64,000 nt of DNA from Acuticoccus sp965213555 (lineage in GTDB: Bacteria; Pseudomonadota; Alphaproteobacteria; Rhizobiales; Amorphaceae): positions 3,410,001 to 3,474,000 of the forward strand of contig NZ_OZ243890.1 in the NCBI RefSeq assembly GCF_965213555.1. The letters are read 5' to 3'. Both the position numbers and the translations under genes were made by a program. The notes under the pieces are model-generated. The model searched no databases, had not been told where the DNA came from, and worked only from the letters and a program-made list of their open reading frames with translations. Positions 1 through 8,663 of the stretch are shown in pieces. Position 1 is the stretch's first letter, and the number at the start of each line of letters is the position of its first letter.

Positions 1-722
1 TCGAGGCCCACCGCGACGCGAACGTAGGCATCGGTGGCGCTCGCCCCGAACGTGGGGTCGAGGGACACCCAGCCGAGGCCGTCCACGTGCACCTCGGCCC
101 ATGCGTGGCTCTCGTGGTGGGTGCGCGGCTGACCCTCGACGTACTGGTAACCCGACACGTAGCGCGCCGGCAGACCGTCAGCCCGCGCCGCGGCGATGAG
201 GACGTGGGTGAGGTCCTGGCACACACCGCGGCCAGCGGCGAGCGCTGCGGTCGCCGGCGTCGCGGCGGTGGTGCTTCCCCGCTCGTAGGCGATGCGCTCG
301 TGGACGAGCCGGTTGAGCGCGTGCGCGCGGTCGAGGGCCGCCTCGCCGACGCTGGCGCGCGCAGCGCCGGCGAGCGCCACCAGCGAGGCGTCCGCCTTCG
401 TGAGGGGGGTCTGTCGGCGCCAAACGCCGAGGGGTTGTGGCTCCGGCGCACCGGCGGCGACGCCGCTCGTCGGCTCGGTGTCCACCGTGCCGACCGCCGT
501 CACGCGCAGCCGCTCGCCAGGGTCATGCGCGTAGAAGGTGTGGACGATGTTGCCGAACGCGTCCTCCGCCCGGCGCAGCGTCGCATCGCCGGTGACGTCG
601 ATCCGCCAGGAGCGCACGGTCTGGTTCGCGGTGGAGCGCGGCGTGAGGCGCAGGAGCTCGATCACCGAGGCCGGGGCAACCTCGTAGGTGTAGGTCGTCT
701 CGTGGCTGACGGTGATGCGCAT
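1..722 (-). CDS. Transglutaminase-like family protein (partial, C-terminus beyond window)
   Basis: The 240 visible residues start at the ATG ending at 722 and run off the left edge. Residues 1-90 are the beta-rich N-terminal domain typical of bacterial transglutaminase-like proteins (begins MRITVSHETTYTYE). The papain-like core follows, with a complete catalytic triad: Cys168 in GVCQDLTH, His206 in SHAWAEV and Asp222 in LDPT. Such proteins act as peptidases or amide-forming/cleaving enzymes in the cytoplasm; the substrate is unknown. It is the third gene of a minus-strand set with an alpha-E protein and a circularly permuted ATP-grasp enzyme, a recurring trio proposed in the literature to make and process a peptide tag. 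The family call is firm; the function is inferred. Confidence 0.9.
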   Translation of the reverse strand, partial: MRITVSHETTYTYEVAPASVIELLRLTPRSTANQTVRSWRIDVTGDATLRRAEDAFGNIVHTFYAHDPGERLRVTAVGTVDTEPTSGVAAGAPEPQPLGVWRRQTPLTKADASLVALAGAARASVGEAALDRAHALNRLVHERIAYERGSTTAATPATAALAAGRGVCQDLTHVLIAAARADGLPARYVSGYQYVEGQPRTHHESHAWAEVHVDGLGWVSLDPTFGASATDAYVRVAVGL

Positions 723-767
723 GAGGTCCCTTCAAGGCGATGAACCGACCCGACAGGCCGGTTCCGG

Positions 768-1712
768 TCAACGCAGGTACTGCGCCTCGATGGCCTCCGC
801 CAAGGCGTTGTTCTCGCGGATCGCCCGTTGCAGGAACTCGTGCAGCCCCTCCCGGTACATCGTGTCGACCGATGAGTTGGCGAGCCTCGCGTGGTAGGCG
901 CGACCGGCGCGCTGGGCGGGGCCCTGGCGGCCGTAGTCGTTGGCGAGGTCGTCGAGGAAGTCGAGGGTGAACTTGGAGCAGTTGGCGATGGATCGCGGCA
1001 GCTCGCGGCGCAGCGTCAGGAGCTCCGCGACGCGCCACGGCCGCAGCGCGTCGCGGAACACCCACTGGTATGCGGTGAGCGCGGAGGCACCGCGCAGGAT
1101 CGACGACCATTGGAAGTAGTCGAGCCCCCCGCCGACGGGGTCGCTCTCCGGCAGCAGCACGTGGTACTTCACGTCAAGGATCCGGGCCGTCGCGTCGCCC
1201 CGTTCCACGTACGTGCCGAGGCGGAAGAAGGCGTGGGCGTCCGTGCGCAGCATCGTGCGGAAGGCCGAGCCGTCGAACTTCAGGCACGCGGCCTTCACGA
1301 ACTCGAGGAACTCACTGAGCTGGCGCGGCGACATGGCGTCCGCGTTGTAGCGCCTCAGCTCGAGCCATGCGTCGTTGATCGCCTCCCACATCTCGCGGGT
1401 GATCGCGGTGCGCACGGCGCGCGCGGAGCGGCGCGCCACGTCGAGGCAGAAGAAGATCGAGGACGGGTTGTTGGCGTCGAAGCCCATGAAGCGGATGACG
1501 TTGCGTCGGGACGCCTCGTCGTAGCGCTCGCGGAACAACGCCTCGCCGCCGGTGGCGATGACCGCCGACTCCCACTCGTTCATGGAGCCGGCGTAGGTCG
1601 ACGGGAGCGAGGAGAGGCGCGAGGCGACGTCGAGGATGCGTGCGGTGTTCTCGGCGCGCTCGGTGTAGCGGGCGAGCCAGTAGAGGTCGTTGGCGACGCG
1701 GGACAGGAGCAT
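768..1712 (-). CDS. Alpha-E domain-containing protein (DUF403)
   Basis: This 314-residue, almost entirely helical protein starts MLLSRVANDLYWLARYTERA, the characteristic opening of the alpha-E (DUF403) family. There is no signal peptide or membrane segment, and the length is normal for the family. It lies between the ATP-grasp gene (32 bases upstream) and the transglutaminase-like gene (45 bases downstream), all on the minus strand, so co-transcription is likely. Alpha-E proteins have no proven activity. They almost always accompany permuted ATP-grasp and transglutaminase partners, and a scaffold role in peptide ligation has been suggested. Family assignment is confident, the role is inferred. 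Confidence 0.9.
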   Translation of the reverse strand: MLLSRVANDLYWLARYTERAENTARILDVASRLSSLPSTYAGSMNEWESAVIATGGEALFRERYDEASRRNVIRFMGFDANNPSSIFFCLDVARRSARAVRTAITREMWEAINDAWLELRRYNADAMSPRQLSEFLEFVKAACLKFDGSAFRTMLRTDAHAFFRLGTYVERGDATARILDVKYHVLLPESDPVGGGLDYFQWSSILRGASALTAYQWVFRDALRPWRVAELLTLRRELPRSIANCSKFTLDFLDDLANDYGRQGPAQRAGRAYHARLANSSVDTMYREGLHEFLQRAIRENNALAEAIEAQYLR

Positions 1713-1744
1713 GATGAGGGTCCGGTGGGCAGCTCAAGCGCGCA

Positions 1745-3160
1745 TCAGGCGAGCACCCAGGTGTCCTTGGTGCCGCCGCCTTGGCTGGAGTTGACCACGA
1801 GCGAACCCTCCTCGAGCGCGACGCGGGTGAGGCCGCCGGGCACGGTCCTGATGCCGTCGGAGCCGTAGAGCACGAACGGCCTGAGGTCGACGTGGCGCGG
1901 TGCGATGCCCTCGTCCACGAAGGTGGGGCAGGTGGACAGGGCAAGGGTCGGCTGAGCGATGAACTCGTCCGGATCGGCCTTGAGCTTGCCGCGGAACTCC
2001 TCGATCTGCGCGGAGCTCGCCGCGGGGCCGACGAGCATCCCGTAGCCCCCCGAGCCCGAGACGGTCTTGACCACGAGGTCCGGCAGGTGGTCGAGGACGT
2101 GCGCCAGGGCATCGGGCTCGCGGCAGCGCCAGGTGGGCACGTTGTTCAGGATCGGCTCCTCGCCGAGGTAGAAGCGCACGATCTCCGGCACGTAGGTGTA
2201 GACCGCCTTGTCGTCGGCGATGCCCGTGCCCATGGCGTTCGCCACCGCGACGTTGCCCGAGCGGTAGGCCGACAGGAGCCCGGGGACGCCGAGCACCGAG
2301 TCCGGGCGGAACGCGAGCGGGTCGAGGAAGTCGTCGTCGAGCCTGCGGTAGATCACGTCGACGCGCTGCGGGCCCTCGGTGGTGCGCATGTAGACCGTGT
2401 CGTCGCGCACGAAGAGGTCCCGCCCCTCGACGAGCTCGACGCCGAGCCGGTCGGCGAGGAAGGTGTGCTCGTAGAACGCCGAGTTGTACTGGCCGGGTGT
2501 CAAGATCACGACCGTCGGCTCGGACGGCGCCGTCGGCGGCGCGAGGGACTGGAGCGTCGCGAGCAGCTCGTTGGGGTACTGCTCCACCGGCTGGATGACG
2601 TGCTCGTTGAACAGGTCCGGGAACAGTCGCATCGTCACCTCCCGGTTCTCCAGCATGTAGGAGACTCCGGACGGGGTCCTGAGGTTGTCCTCAAGGACGT
2701 AGAACGCGTCGGCGTCGACCCGCACGATGTCGATGCCGCACACCGGCGTGTAGATCCGGTGAGGCACGCGGATGCCCACCATCTCGGGCCGAAAGTAGGT
2801 GTTCTGATAGACGAGGTCCCCGGGGACGAGGCCGGCGCGGATGATCTCGCCCGCGCCGTAGACGTCCGCGAGGAACATGTTGAGCGCGCGCACGCGCTGC
2901 TCCAGGCCGCGCGACATGGACGTCCACTCATCGCCGGTCAAGACGCGCGGGACGATGTCGAACGGGATCAGCCGCTCCTCCGCGTCGGCGTCGCCGTAGA
3001 CCGCGAAGGTGATGCCGATGCGCCTGAACAGGAGCTCGGCCTCGCGCGAGCGGGTGCGCAGCGCCTCCGGCGTTACCCCGTCGAGCCAGGCCTTGACGAC
3101 CTCGTAGGCCGAGCGCGTCGCCTCGCCGCGCCCGCTCATCTCGTCGAAGGTCTGTCCCAT
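1745..3160 (-). CDS. Circularly permuted type 2 ATP-grasp protein (DUF404/DUF407)
   Basis: 471 residues from the ATG ending at 3160, beginning MGQTFDEMSG; an in-frame ATG 54 bases further upstream (ending 3214) adds an unconserved basic stretch and is less likely. Family landmarks are visible: LRTPSGVSYMLENREV, a glycine-rich nucleotide loop KTVSGSGGYGMLVGP and a C-terminal region around GGGTKDTW. ATP-grasp enzymes form amide bonds through an acyl-phosphate. This subfamily is thought to ligate amino acids or peptides, together with the alpha-E and transglutaminase-like products encoded just downstream. It is the first gene of that set. The ligated substrate is not known. Confidence 0.9.
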   Translation of the reverse strand: MGQTFDEMSGRGEATRSAYEVVKAWLDGVTPEALRTRSREAELLFRRIGITFAVYGDADAEERLIPFDIVPRVLTGDEWTSMSRGLEQRVRALNMFLADVYGAGEIIRAGLVPGDLVYQNTYFRPEMVGIRVPHRIYTPVCGIDIVRVDADAFYVLEDNLRTPSGVSYMLENREVTMRLFPDLFNEHVIQPVEQYPNELLATLQSLAPPTAPSEPTVVILTPGQYNSAFYEHTFLADRLGVELVEGRDLFVRDDTVYMRTTEGPQRVDVIYRRLDDDFLDPLAFRPDSVLGVPGLLSAYRSGNVAVANAMGTGIADDKAVYTYVPEIVRFYLGEEPILNNVPTWRCREPDALAHVLDHLPDLVVKTVSGSGGYGMLVGPAASSAQIEEFRGKLKADPDEFIAQPTLALSTCPTFVDEGIAPRHVDLRPFVLYGSDGIRTVPGGLTRVALEEGSLVVNSSQGGGTKDTWVLA

Positions 3161-3463
3161 GTATGTCCGCTTGCGAGGGGTCTTCGTTGCACGGTGGCCG
3201 CCGCGTGCGGACAAATCAAGCTGCGCCGGGTCGCACCGAGCGGTCCGGCGTCAGGAGACCCGCTTCGGACAGGAATGAGATCCACGTCCGCCACGGGTTC
3301 TTGATCGCCGCCGATCCGCATGTTGAGCGTGCGCAGCGCCTCGTACCGCGCGAACGCTCCAGCCAACCAGCGGGACGTCCAAGGCACCCCCGTCCACGCC
3401 TTGTGGCACCGCTGCCAGCGGTCAGGCGACTGCGACGGGACTGCGGTAGAGGTCAGGCGAGAG
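3161..3463. other. Intergenic region between ATP-grasp gene and tRNA-Phe
   Basis: About 300 bases separating two minus-strand units. It should hold the promoter of the ATP-grasp operon, but I could not pick a convincing -35/-10 pair. No coding potential recognised on either strand. Confidence 0.4.
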
Positions 3464-3539
3464 TGGTGCCCAGGGGCGGGATCGAACCACCGACACTGCG
3501 ATTTTCAGTCGCATGCTCTACCAACTGAGCTACCTGGGC
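3464..3539 (-). tRNA. tRNA-Phe (anticodon GAA)
   Basis: The minus strand reads GCCCAGGTAGCTCAGTTGG... and folds into a standard cloverleaf of 76 nt. The acceptor stem GCCCAGG pairs with CCTGGGC. The D arm contains GCTCAGTTGGTAGAGC, the anticodon loop CTGAAAA gives anticodon GAA, and the T arm has GGTTCGATCC. The 3' CCA is encoded. The gene stands alone between the ATP-grasp gene and the antiporter gene. Confidence 0.97.
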
Positions 3540-3567
3540 GACACGCGGTCTCGCGTCAGGAGGGGGC

Positions 3568-6222
3568 TTATAGGGTCCGCCCGGATGGCTGTCCAGCACC
3601 TTCGCGCCGGCCGTCCCTGGGCGCCCCGCCGCCTGCTGTGGCGCGGACTGCCCCCGCGCCTTCGGCCTTGCGTCGCGCTGCAAGGGCCTTCACCTCGGCG
3701 GCGAGCGCGGGGTTGCCCGCGAGGAGCGTGCGGAACGCGCGGCCGGTGAGGACGAGGAGTTCGCCGTAGCCGAGCGTGGTGACGTCCGCGCTGCGTGGCT
3801 CCCCGAGGACGGCCGAGATCTCGCCGATGCACGCCCCGCGACCGAGCGTGACCTTCAGCGTGCCGGTATCCACCTCCACGGCGCCGGAGGCGAGGAAGTA
3901 CACCTCGCTGCCCGCTTCACCGCGCCGGATCAGGCGCTCGCCGGGCACGGCGAGGCGCGTGCGCAGGACGCGCGCGATGCCGTCGATGGTCGATGCTGGC
4001 AGGGTCGCGAAGAGCGGTACCGCCGCGACCATGGCGCGCTTGTCCACCGATAGGTCGAGCGTCAGCGCGCTTGCGATGCGCCGCCCGGCGGCCGCGAGCT
4101 CCTCGGACAGCATGCCCGAGACCTCGGCGCCGATGATGCCCTGCTCGCGCAGCGCCTCGTACTCACGCTGCTCCTCCGTCAGCGCGATCCGCTCGAGGAA
4201 GCGCTGCTCAAGGAGCGCAGCGTAGTGCGGGTACTGCAAGGTCAACGCGGCAAGCGCTGTGCCAAGGCTCTCGGCACGCCGAGCCAGGATGCCGGAGCAC
4301 ATGCGCGCGATCCGCGGCCCCATCACCGGCGAAATGCGCTCCTTGCAGAACGGCGCGAGCTCGGCCAGCACAAGTCGGCCCACGAGGAGCCGCTCGAAGC
4401 GTTCGGCGAGCGCCGTCGCCAGCGGCCGGCGCAGGCCGAGCCGGCGCTGGGCGAGGAGCGCGAGGCGGAAGCCCAGGGGAAAGCGCGTGATCCGAGCCGC
4501 CGCCGACAGGTAGCCGCGGCGTCCCGTGGCGCGTGCGCCCTCGCGCATGCGCTGCGCCTCACGGTGTAGGAGCTCGACGACGCCCGGGCTGACGACCGCA
4601 CTTTCGCCGTGCCGGGACAACGCTGCGCGCTCGGCTTGGGCAAGGACGACCAGGGCGAGCGCGAGCCTATCACTCGCCGACGCCGGCACCGTCGCCTCGC
4701 TCGCCGCCGCCGCCGCCGCGTAGGCCTGCAGCGCGCGTGCCGCCACCTCCCCGGCGATGCCGTACCGATCGGCGGCCGTGTGCACCTTCTGCCGTGCACG
4801 GGCCGTCGCGAAGGCACGGGCGCCGGCACCGACGTTGCGGTCGAACGGGGTCAGCCGATGGAGGTTGAGCAGGCGGGTCAGCGGCCGCAACGTCATCCCG
4901 TTGACGAGGATGGTGAACGCAGTGAAGGCGGTGGCGAGGACGGCAACGAACTCCTGCGCCTCGTTCCCGATCGCGTCGGTCTCGGTGACGGACAACGCGA
5001 GGAGGAGGGTGAGGGCCCCGCGCATGCCACCCCACCACAGGAGGGTCCTGGCGCGGTGGCTGATGGGGCCGGCGAGCGCAGCGCGCTGGAGCATCGGCAG
5101 CACGCCCCACAGGACGAAGGCACGCGCGCCGAACGCTGCGCCCACGACTGCTGCGGTCGCGAGCGCAAGCGCCGCGTCGAAGCGCGACAGGAGCGTCGGG
5201 ACGAGGAACGCAGCGAGCACGAAGACGAGTGAGTTCGACCAGAACGCCAGCTGGTTCCAGATCTGATGCACGTGCCGCCAGGACGCCACCGCCCGGCCGG
5301 ACTGGGCGCGGCGGGCGGTGGCAAGGCCGGAGACGACGACCGCCATGGCGCCGGAGATCCCGAGCGCCTCCTCGCACAGCAGGAACGTGAGGTAGGGCAG
5401 CGCGACGGTGACGGAGGTCAGCGCGGCGGGGTGGTGCCGCGTCAGCGCGATGAGCGCACCGGCAAGGCTGCCCGTGGCTGCCCCGACCACCGCTCCGCCA
5501 GCGCCGGTGAGGAGGAAGACCAGGAACCCGTCGACGAGGGAGACACGCTCCATCGTGATGGCTGTGATGAGGATGGTGAACAGCGCGATGGCTGCCGCGT
5601 CGTTGAACAGGCTCTCTCCCTCGACGATCCGAACCAAGCGAGCCGGCGCGCCGACGTCGCGGAAGATCGACAGCACGGCCACCGGGTCGGTGGTGGAGAT
5701 GATGGCTCCGACGAGGAGGCAGACCGCGAGCGCCTTGCCGGTGAGCGGAGCCAGGACGAAGCCCACCGCGAAGGTCGACACCAGGACGGCGACGACCGCG
5801 AGGAGCACGATGGGCACGCCATCGTCGAGCATGCGACGCGCGTCGATGCGGAAGGCAGCGTCGAACAGGAGCGGGGGCAGGAGGATGAGGATGAGCGCGT
5901 CCGCCGACAGCGGCAGCTCGGCGAACAGCCGCCCCACCCGTGCGAGGGGCCCCGCCGCATCCCCCGCCACCGCGACGAGCCCGAGCGTGATGCCGAGCGC
6001 TGCAAGGGCCAGCGACTGGGGCATGGCAAGGCGTGAGCCCGCCGCCTCGACAAGCGCGATGAGGACGACGAGGACGACGACCGCGGTGAGGACGAGGGGC
6101 AACGCCATGCCAGCCATCTGGCCCAAGGCCTGGGCTGTCGTGAAGCCTTCCTGTCCGTCCGCCATCGCGCGTTTTGCGTGCCCCAAGGCCGTTGCAGGCC
6201 TTGCATTCGCCTGCGGACTCAA
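3568..6222 (-). CDS. CPA1-type Na+/H+ antiporter with C-terminal cyclic-nucleotide-binding-like domain
   Basis: 884 residues. Roughly residues 35-450 form a dozen hydrophobic segments of a cation:proton antiporter of the CPA1/NhaP type, with the signature around SLFNDAAAIALF and the acidic TDPVAVLSIF helix. About 250 mostly helical residues follow. A Crp-like beta-roll then covers about residues 740-860, recognisable from LIRRGEAGSEVYFLASGAVEV and GRGACIGEISAVLGEPRSADV. The combination suggests an inner-membrane antiporter whose exchange is gated by a cytoplasmic ligand-sensing domain. The start may be internal, at MADGQEGF about 19 codons downstream. Transport class is confident; ion and ligand are not determined by sequence. 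Confidence 0.88.
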   Translation of the reverse strand: MSPQANARPATALGHAKRAMADGQEGFTTAQALGQMAGMALPLVLTAVVVLVVLIALVEAAGSRLAMPQSLALAALGITLGLVAVAGDAAGPLARVGRLFAELPLSADALILILLPPLLFDAAFRIDARRMLDDGVPIVLLAVVAVLVSTFAVGFVLAPLTGKALAVCLLVGAIISTTDPVAVLSIFRDVGAPARLVRIVEGESLFNDAAAIALFTILITAITMERVSLVDGFLVFLLTGAGGAVVGAATGSLAGALIALTRHHPAALTSVTVALPYLTFLLCEEALGISGAMAVVVSGLATARRAQSGRAVASWRHVHQIWNQLAFWSNSLVFVLAAFLVPTLLSRFDAALALATAAVVGAAFGARAFVLWGVLPMLQRAALAGPISHRARTLLWWGGMRGALTLLLALSVTETDAIGNEAQEFVAVLATAFTAFTILVNGMTLRPLTRLLNLHRLTPFDRNVGAGARAFATARARQKVHTAADRYGIAGEVAARALQAYAAAAAASEATVPASASDRLALALVVLAQAERAALSRHGESAVVSPGVVELLHREAQRMREGARATGRRGYLSAAARITRFPLGFRLALLAQRRLGLRRPLATALAERFERLLVGRLVLAELAPFCKERISPVMGPRIARMCSGILARRAESLGTALAALTLQYPHYAALLEQRFLERIALTEEQREYEALREQGIIGAEVSGMLSEELAAAGRRIASALTLDLSVDKRAMVAAVPLFATLPASTIDGIARVLRTRLAVPGERLIRRGEAGSEVYFLASGAVEVDTGTLKVTLGRGACIGEISAVLGEPRSADVTTLGYGELLVLTGRAFRTLLAGNPALAAEVKALAARRKAEGAGAVRATAGGGAPRDGRREGAGQPSGRTL

Positions 6223-6776
6223 GCATATGAGCCGTGCCCAATTTCGTGCGTGCCTGTGGTCGCGTGCCGGTCACGTTGGGTCAGGGTGGGAGTGGCACCA
6301 GCCAGCTCACCGTGGCGCAGCGGGGCATGATCGGTCTTCCGGATTGAACCGGACCCTGCGGGCGGCGAGCCGACCGGCGAAGCCGGGACGGTGAGGTGGT
6401 GAGGAGCCGCCCGTTCGCCGCGCGCAGCGCGACTTAAAGCAACGACGTAGAGGGCTTCCTTGGTCTCTTCCGGCCGTCCAAAGGCCGGGGTCACTGAAGA
6501 GGCGACTACATCCTTGCCAGGCGTGCGGTGCGGGGCCTCCCCAGATCCAAAGCGCTAGCATCACGGGACGGAGAGCTTCGGTCCGCCGATGCAATCCCCG
6601 TCCGATCGCCCCGCCGGCCGGCTCACCCCGGACGCGCGGATCGTGTGACGCGACGCGTCCCCGTCCGACCCTCAGGGCGGCGGGGACATCGGTCCGGTCG
6701 ACGTCGGCCCGTGCCTCCAAAGCGCGACCGATCGATGCCGTGCCGACGCAAAACCTTGCAGCTTGGGTTTGGCGAG
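6223..6776. other. Long divergent intergenic region
   Basis: About 550 bases between the divergent antiporter and ornithine decarboxylase genes. No coding region convinces on either strand. It must contain both promoters, and its last ~130 bases look like a structured 5' leader of the decarboxylase (listed separately). Confidence 0.5.
6640..6776 (+). promoter_or_regulatory. Candidate structured leader of ornithine decarboxylase (speF-like RNA?)
   Basis: The sequence just before the decarboxylase start has nested inverted repeats, for example GCAA-AACC-TTGC at about 6749-6760 and CGATCGAT/GTCGACGTC-type palindromes upstream. Alphaproteobacterial ornithine decarboxylase genes are known to carry a conserved 5' RNA called the speF element. 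I recognise the location and general appearance, not a verified consensus, so this is tentative. Confidence 0.35.
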
Positions 6777-7901
6777 ATGACCGACCGCATCGTGAACTTC
6801 CTGAAGTCCGTCCGTCCGGACGGCCCGTGCCTCGTCGTCGACACCGAGGTCGTGCGCGACAACTACCTTCGCTTCCAAAGGGCGATGCCGGACAGCCGCA
6901 TCTTCTACGCGGTGAAGGCGAACCCGGCGCCGCAGATCCTAGCGCTGCTGGCCGAGCTCGGCTCGAGCTTCGACTGCGCCTCGGTGCAGGAGATCGACAT
7001 GGCGCTCGCCGCCGGTGCGACGGCCGAGCGCATCTCGTTCGGCAACACCATCAAGAGGGAGCGGGACGTCGCCGCGGCGCACGCGCGGGGCATCGCGCTG
7101 TTCGCCGTCGACTGCGAGGCGGAGGTCGACAAGGTCGCCCGCGCCGCGCCGGGCGCCAAGGTGTTCTGCCGCATCCTGTGCGACGGCGAGGGCGCTGAGT
7201 GGGCGCTGTCGAAGAAGTTCGGCTGCGAGCCTCAGATGGCCATCGAGGTGTTGGAGCACGCTCACGCCGCGGGGCTCGTCGCCTACGGCGTGTCCTTCCA
7301 CGTCGGCTCGCAGCAGAAGAACCCGCGCGCGTGGGACGGTGCGCTCGCGTCCGCGGCCGACATCTTCCGCACGCTGTCCTACCGCGGCATCGAGCTGAAG
7401 ATGGTCAACCTCGGCGGCGGCTTCGCCACGCGCTACCTCGAGGACATCCCGGGCGAGGGCGAGTACGGCCGCGCGATCAACGAGGCGATCCGGTCCCACT
7501 TCGGCAACCGGCTGCCCGCGACGATCATCGAGCCCGGCCGCGGCATGGTGGGCAACGCCGGCGTCATCAAGACGGAGGTGATCCTCGTCTCCCAGAAGGC
7601 GAAGGACGACATCCGCTGGGTCTACCTCGACGTCGGCAAGTTCAACGGCCTCGCGGAGACCATGGACGAGGCGATCCGCTACCCGATCCGCTCCTCGCGG
7701 GAGGGCGAGGCGGTGCCGTGCGTGCTTGCCGGGCCGACGTGCGACTCTGTCGACGTGATGTACGAGAGGACGCCGTACCCGCTGCCGATCAACCTCGAGA
7801 TCGGCGACGAGCTCCTGATCGGCGGCACCGGAGCCTACACGACGACGTACGCCTCCGTGGCGTTCAACGGCTTCCCGCCGCTCGCAAGCTACGTGATCTG
7901 A
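6777..7901 (+). CDS. Ornithine/lysine decarboxylase, PLP fold type III
   Basis: 374 residues from the ATG at 6777 (upstream GGCGAG may serve as ribosome site). It belongs to the alanine-racemase-fold decarboxylases: the PLP lysine is Lys47 in FYAVKANPAP. The glycine loop LGGGFATRY, the EPGRGMVGNAG strand and the active-site Cys in GPTCDSVDVMYE are all present. Length and motifs match alphaproteobacterial ornithine decarboxylases, which make putrescine from ornithine in the cytosol as the entry to polyamine synthesis. It is monocistronic, with a strong hairpin just after the stop. A separate polyamine-related gene (acetylpolyamine amidohydrolase-like) lies at 14675. Lysine as a second substrate is possible. 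Confidence 0.93.
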   Translation: MTDRIVNFLKSVRPDGPCLVVDTEVVRDNYLRFQRAMPDSRIFYAVKANPAPQILALLAELGSSFDCASVQEIDMALAAGATAERISFGNTIKRERDVAAAHARGIALFAVDCEAEVDKVARAAPGAKVFCRILCDGEGAEWALSKKFGCEPQMAIEVLEHAHAAGLVAYGVSFHVGSQQKNPRAWDGALASAADIFRTLSYRGIELKMVNLGGGFATRYLEDIPGEGEYGRAINEAIRSHFGNRLPATIIEPGRGMVGNAGVIKTEVILVSQKAKDDIRWVYLDVGKFNGLAETMDEAIRYPIRSSREGEAVPCVLAGPTCDSVDVMYERTPYPLPINLEIGDELLIGGTGAYTTTYASVAFNGFPPLASYVI

Positions 7902-7907
7902 CCGACC

Positions 7908-7936
7908 GAGCGCCCCGCCCGACCGGTGGGGCGCTC
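7908..7936 (+). terminator. Terminator-like hairpin after ornithine decarboxylase
   Basis: A perfect 9-bp inverted repeat, GAGCGCCCC (7908-7916) and GGGGCGCTC (7928-7936), with an 11-base loop, beginning 7 bases after the stop codon. No T-run follows, as is common in GC-rich genomes. Confidence 0.6.
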
Positions 7937-8151
7937 CATCGTGGGTTCGGAGGTGGCGTCGCCTGCTCGGAGGGGATCGACGACGATCCGCTGCCAAGCC
8001 GCTGACCTCCGCGCACAGCGCCTTCGGGACGTCGGCGCCCACCCGAGGCTGACCGCACCCGGGAAGGGGGAGTTCCGCTACGGCGAGGAACAATCGCATA
8101 GCCTCTTGGGCTCTCTGGGTCAGACACTTGGTGGTCCGGACACCCCTTCGA

Positions 8152-8663
8152 TCAGGCTGACCCTCCGCAGCGGGCAAGGCGCTGCCGGAAGTCGCCGATG
8201 GCGGTCCGGAGGTCTTCATGAGTGCGGGCGCGGCGCCTCCGGCGATGCCTTGTGCTTGCCGAAGGTCCGTTCGAGGGAATTGAGGTCGGGCAAGGTCGGC
8301 GCAAGGTCCATGACCGTGCCACCGGCCGCCCCCATCGCCTCGCGGACACCGGCAACCTTGTGGGCGGGGAGGTTGTCCGTGACGACGACGTTGCCCTCGC
8401 CGAGCCCTGCGCAGCAAGCTGCTGCGTGTCGGCGCAGGGGGGCTGGCCCCGTCATCGGCCAGAAGAGGACGTGCGGGGCGACCAGGCCGTTCGTGGTCAA
8501 GCTGCAGACGGAGGTCGTCGTGCACCCATGGCCGTGCGGCACGGCATCAGCCACGCGCTTTCCCTTCGGCGCCCGGCCGTGGAGCCGGACGATCTTCGTG
8601 CTGGCACCGGTCTCTTCGAGGAAGGCGAAGGCGTCAGGGCCGAGGAGGCGTTGCCACGGCTGC
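8152..8663 (-). mobile_element. IS630-family element B, 3' (C-terminal) half, interrupted and decayed
   Basis: The minus strand encodes, across frameshifts, the C-terminal half of an IS630 transposase. It reads FLEETGASTKIVRLHGRAPKGKR, then NVVVTDNLPAHKVAGVREAM, then DLNSLERTFGKHKA, then RTAIGDF. These correspond to the three DDE segments of the family. The coding sequence stops abruptly at the CTAG at 8663, where element A begins, and resumes beyond 9716 with the N-terminal half. The left boundary is uncertain because the C-terminus is truncated. Confidence 0.75.

Noticed and set aside
3136..3387. Minus-strand 83-codon frame upstream of the ATP-grasp gene
   Set aside because: No motif and overlaps the likely promoter of the operon; mixed Arg/Pro composition suggests chance.
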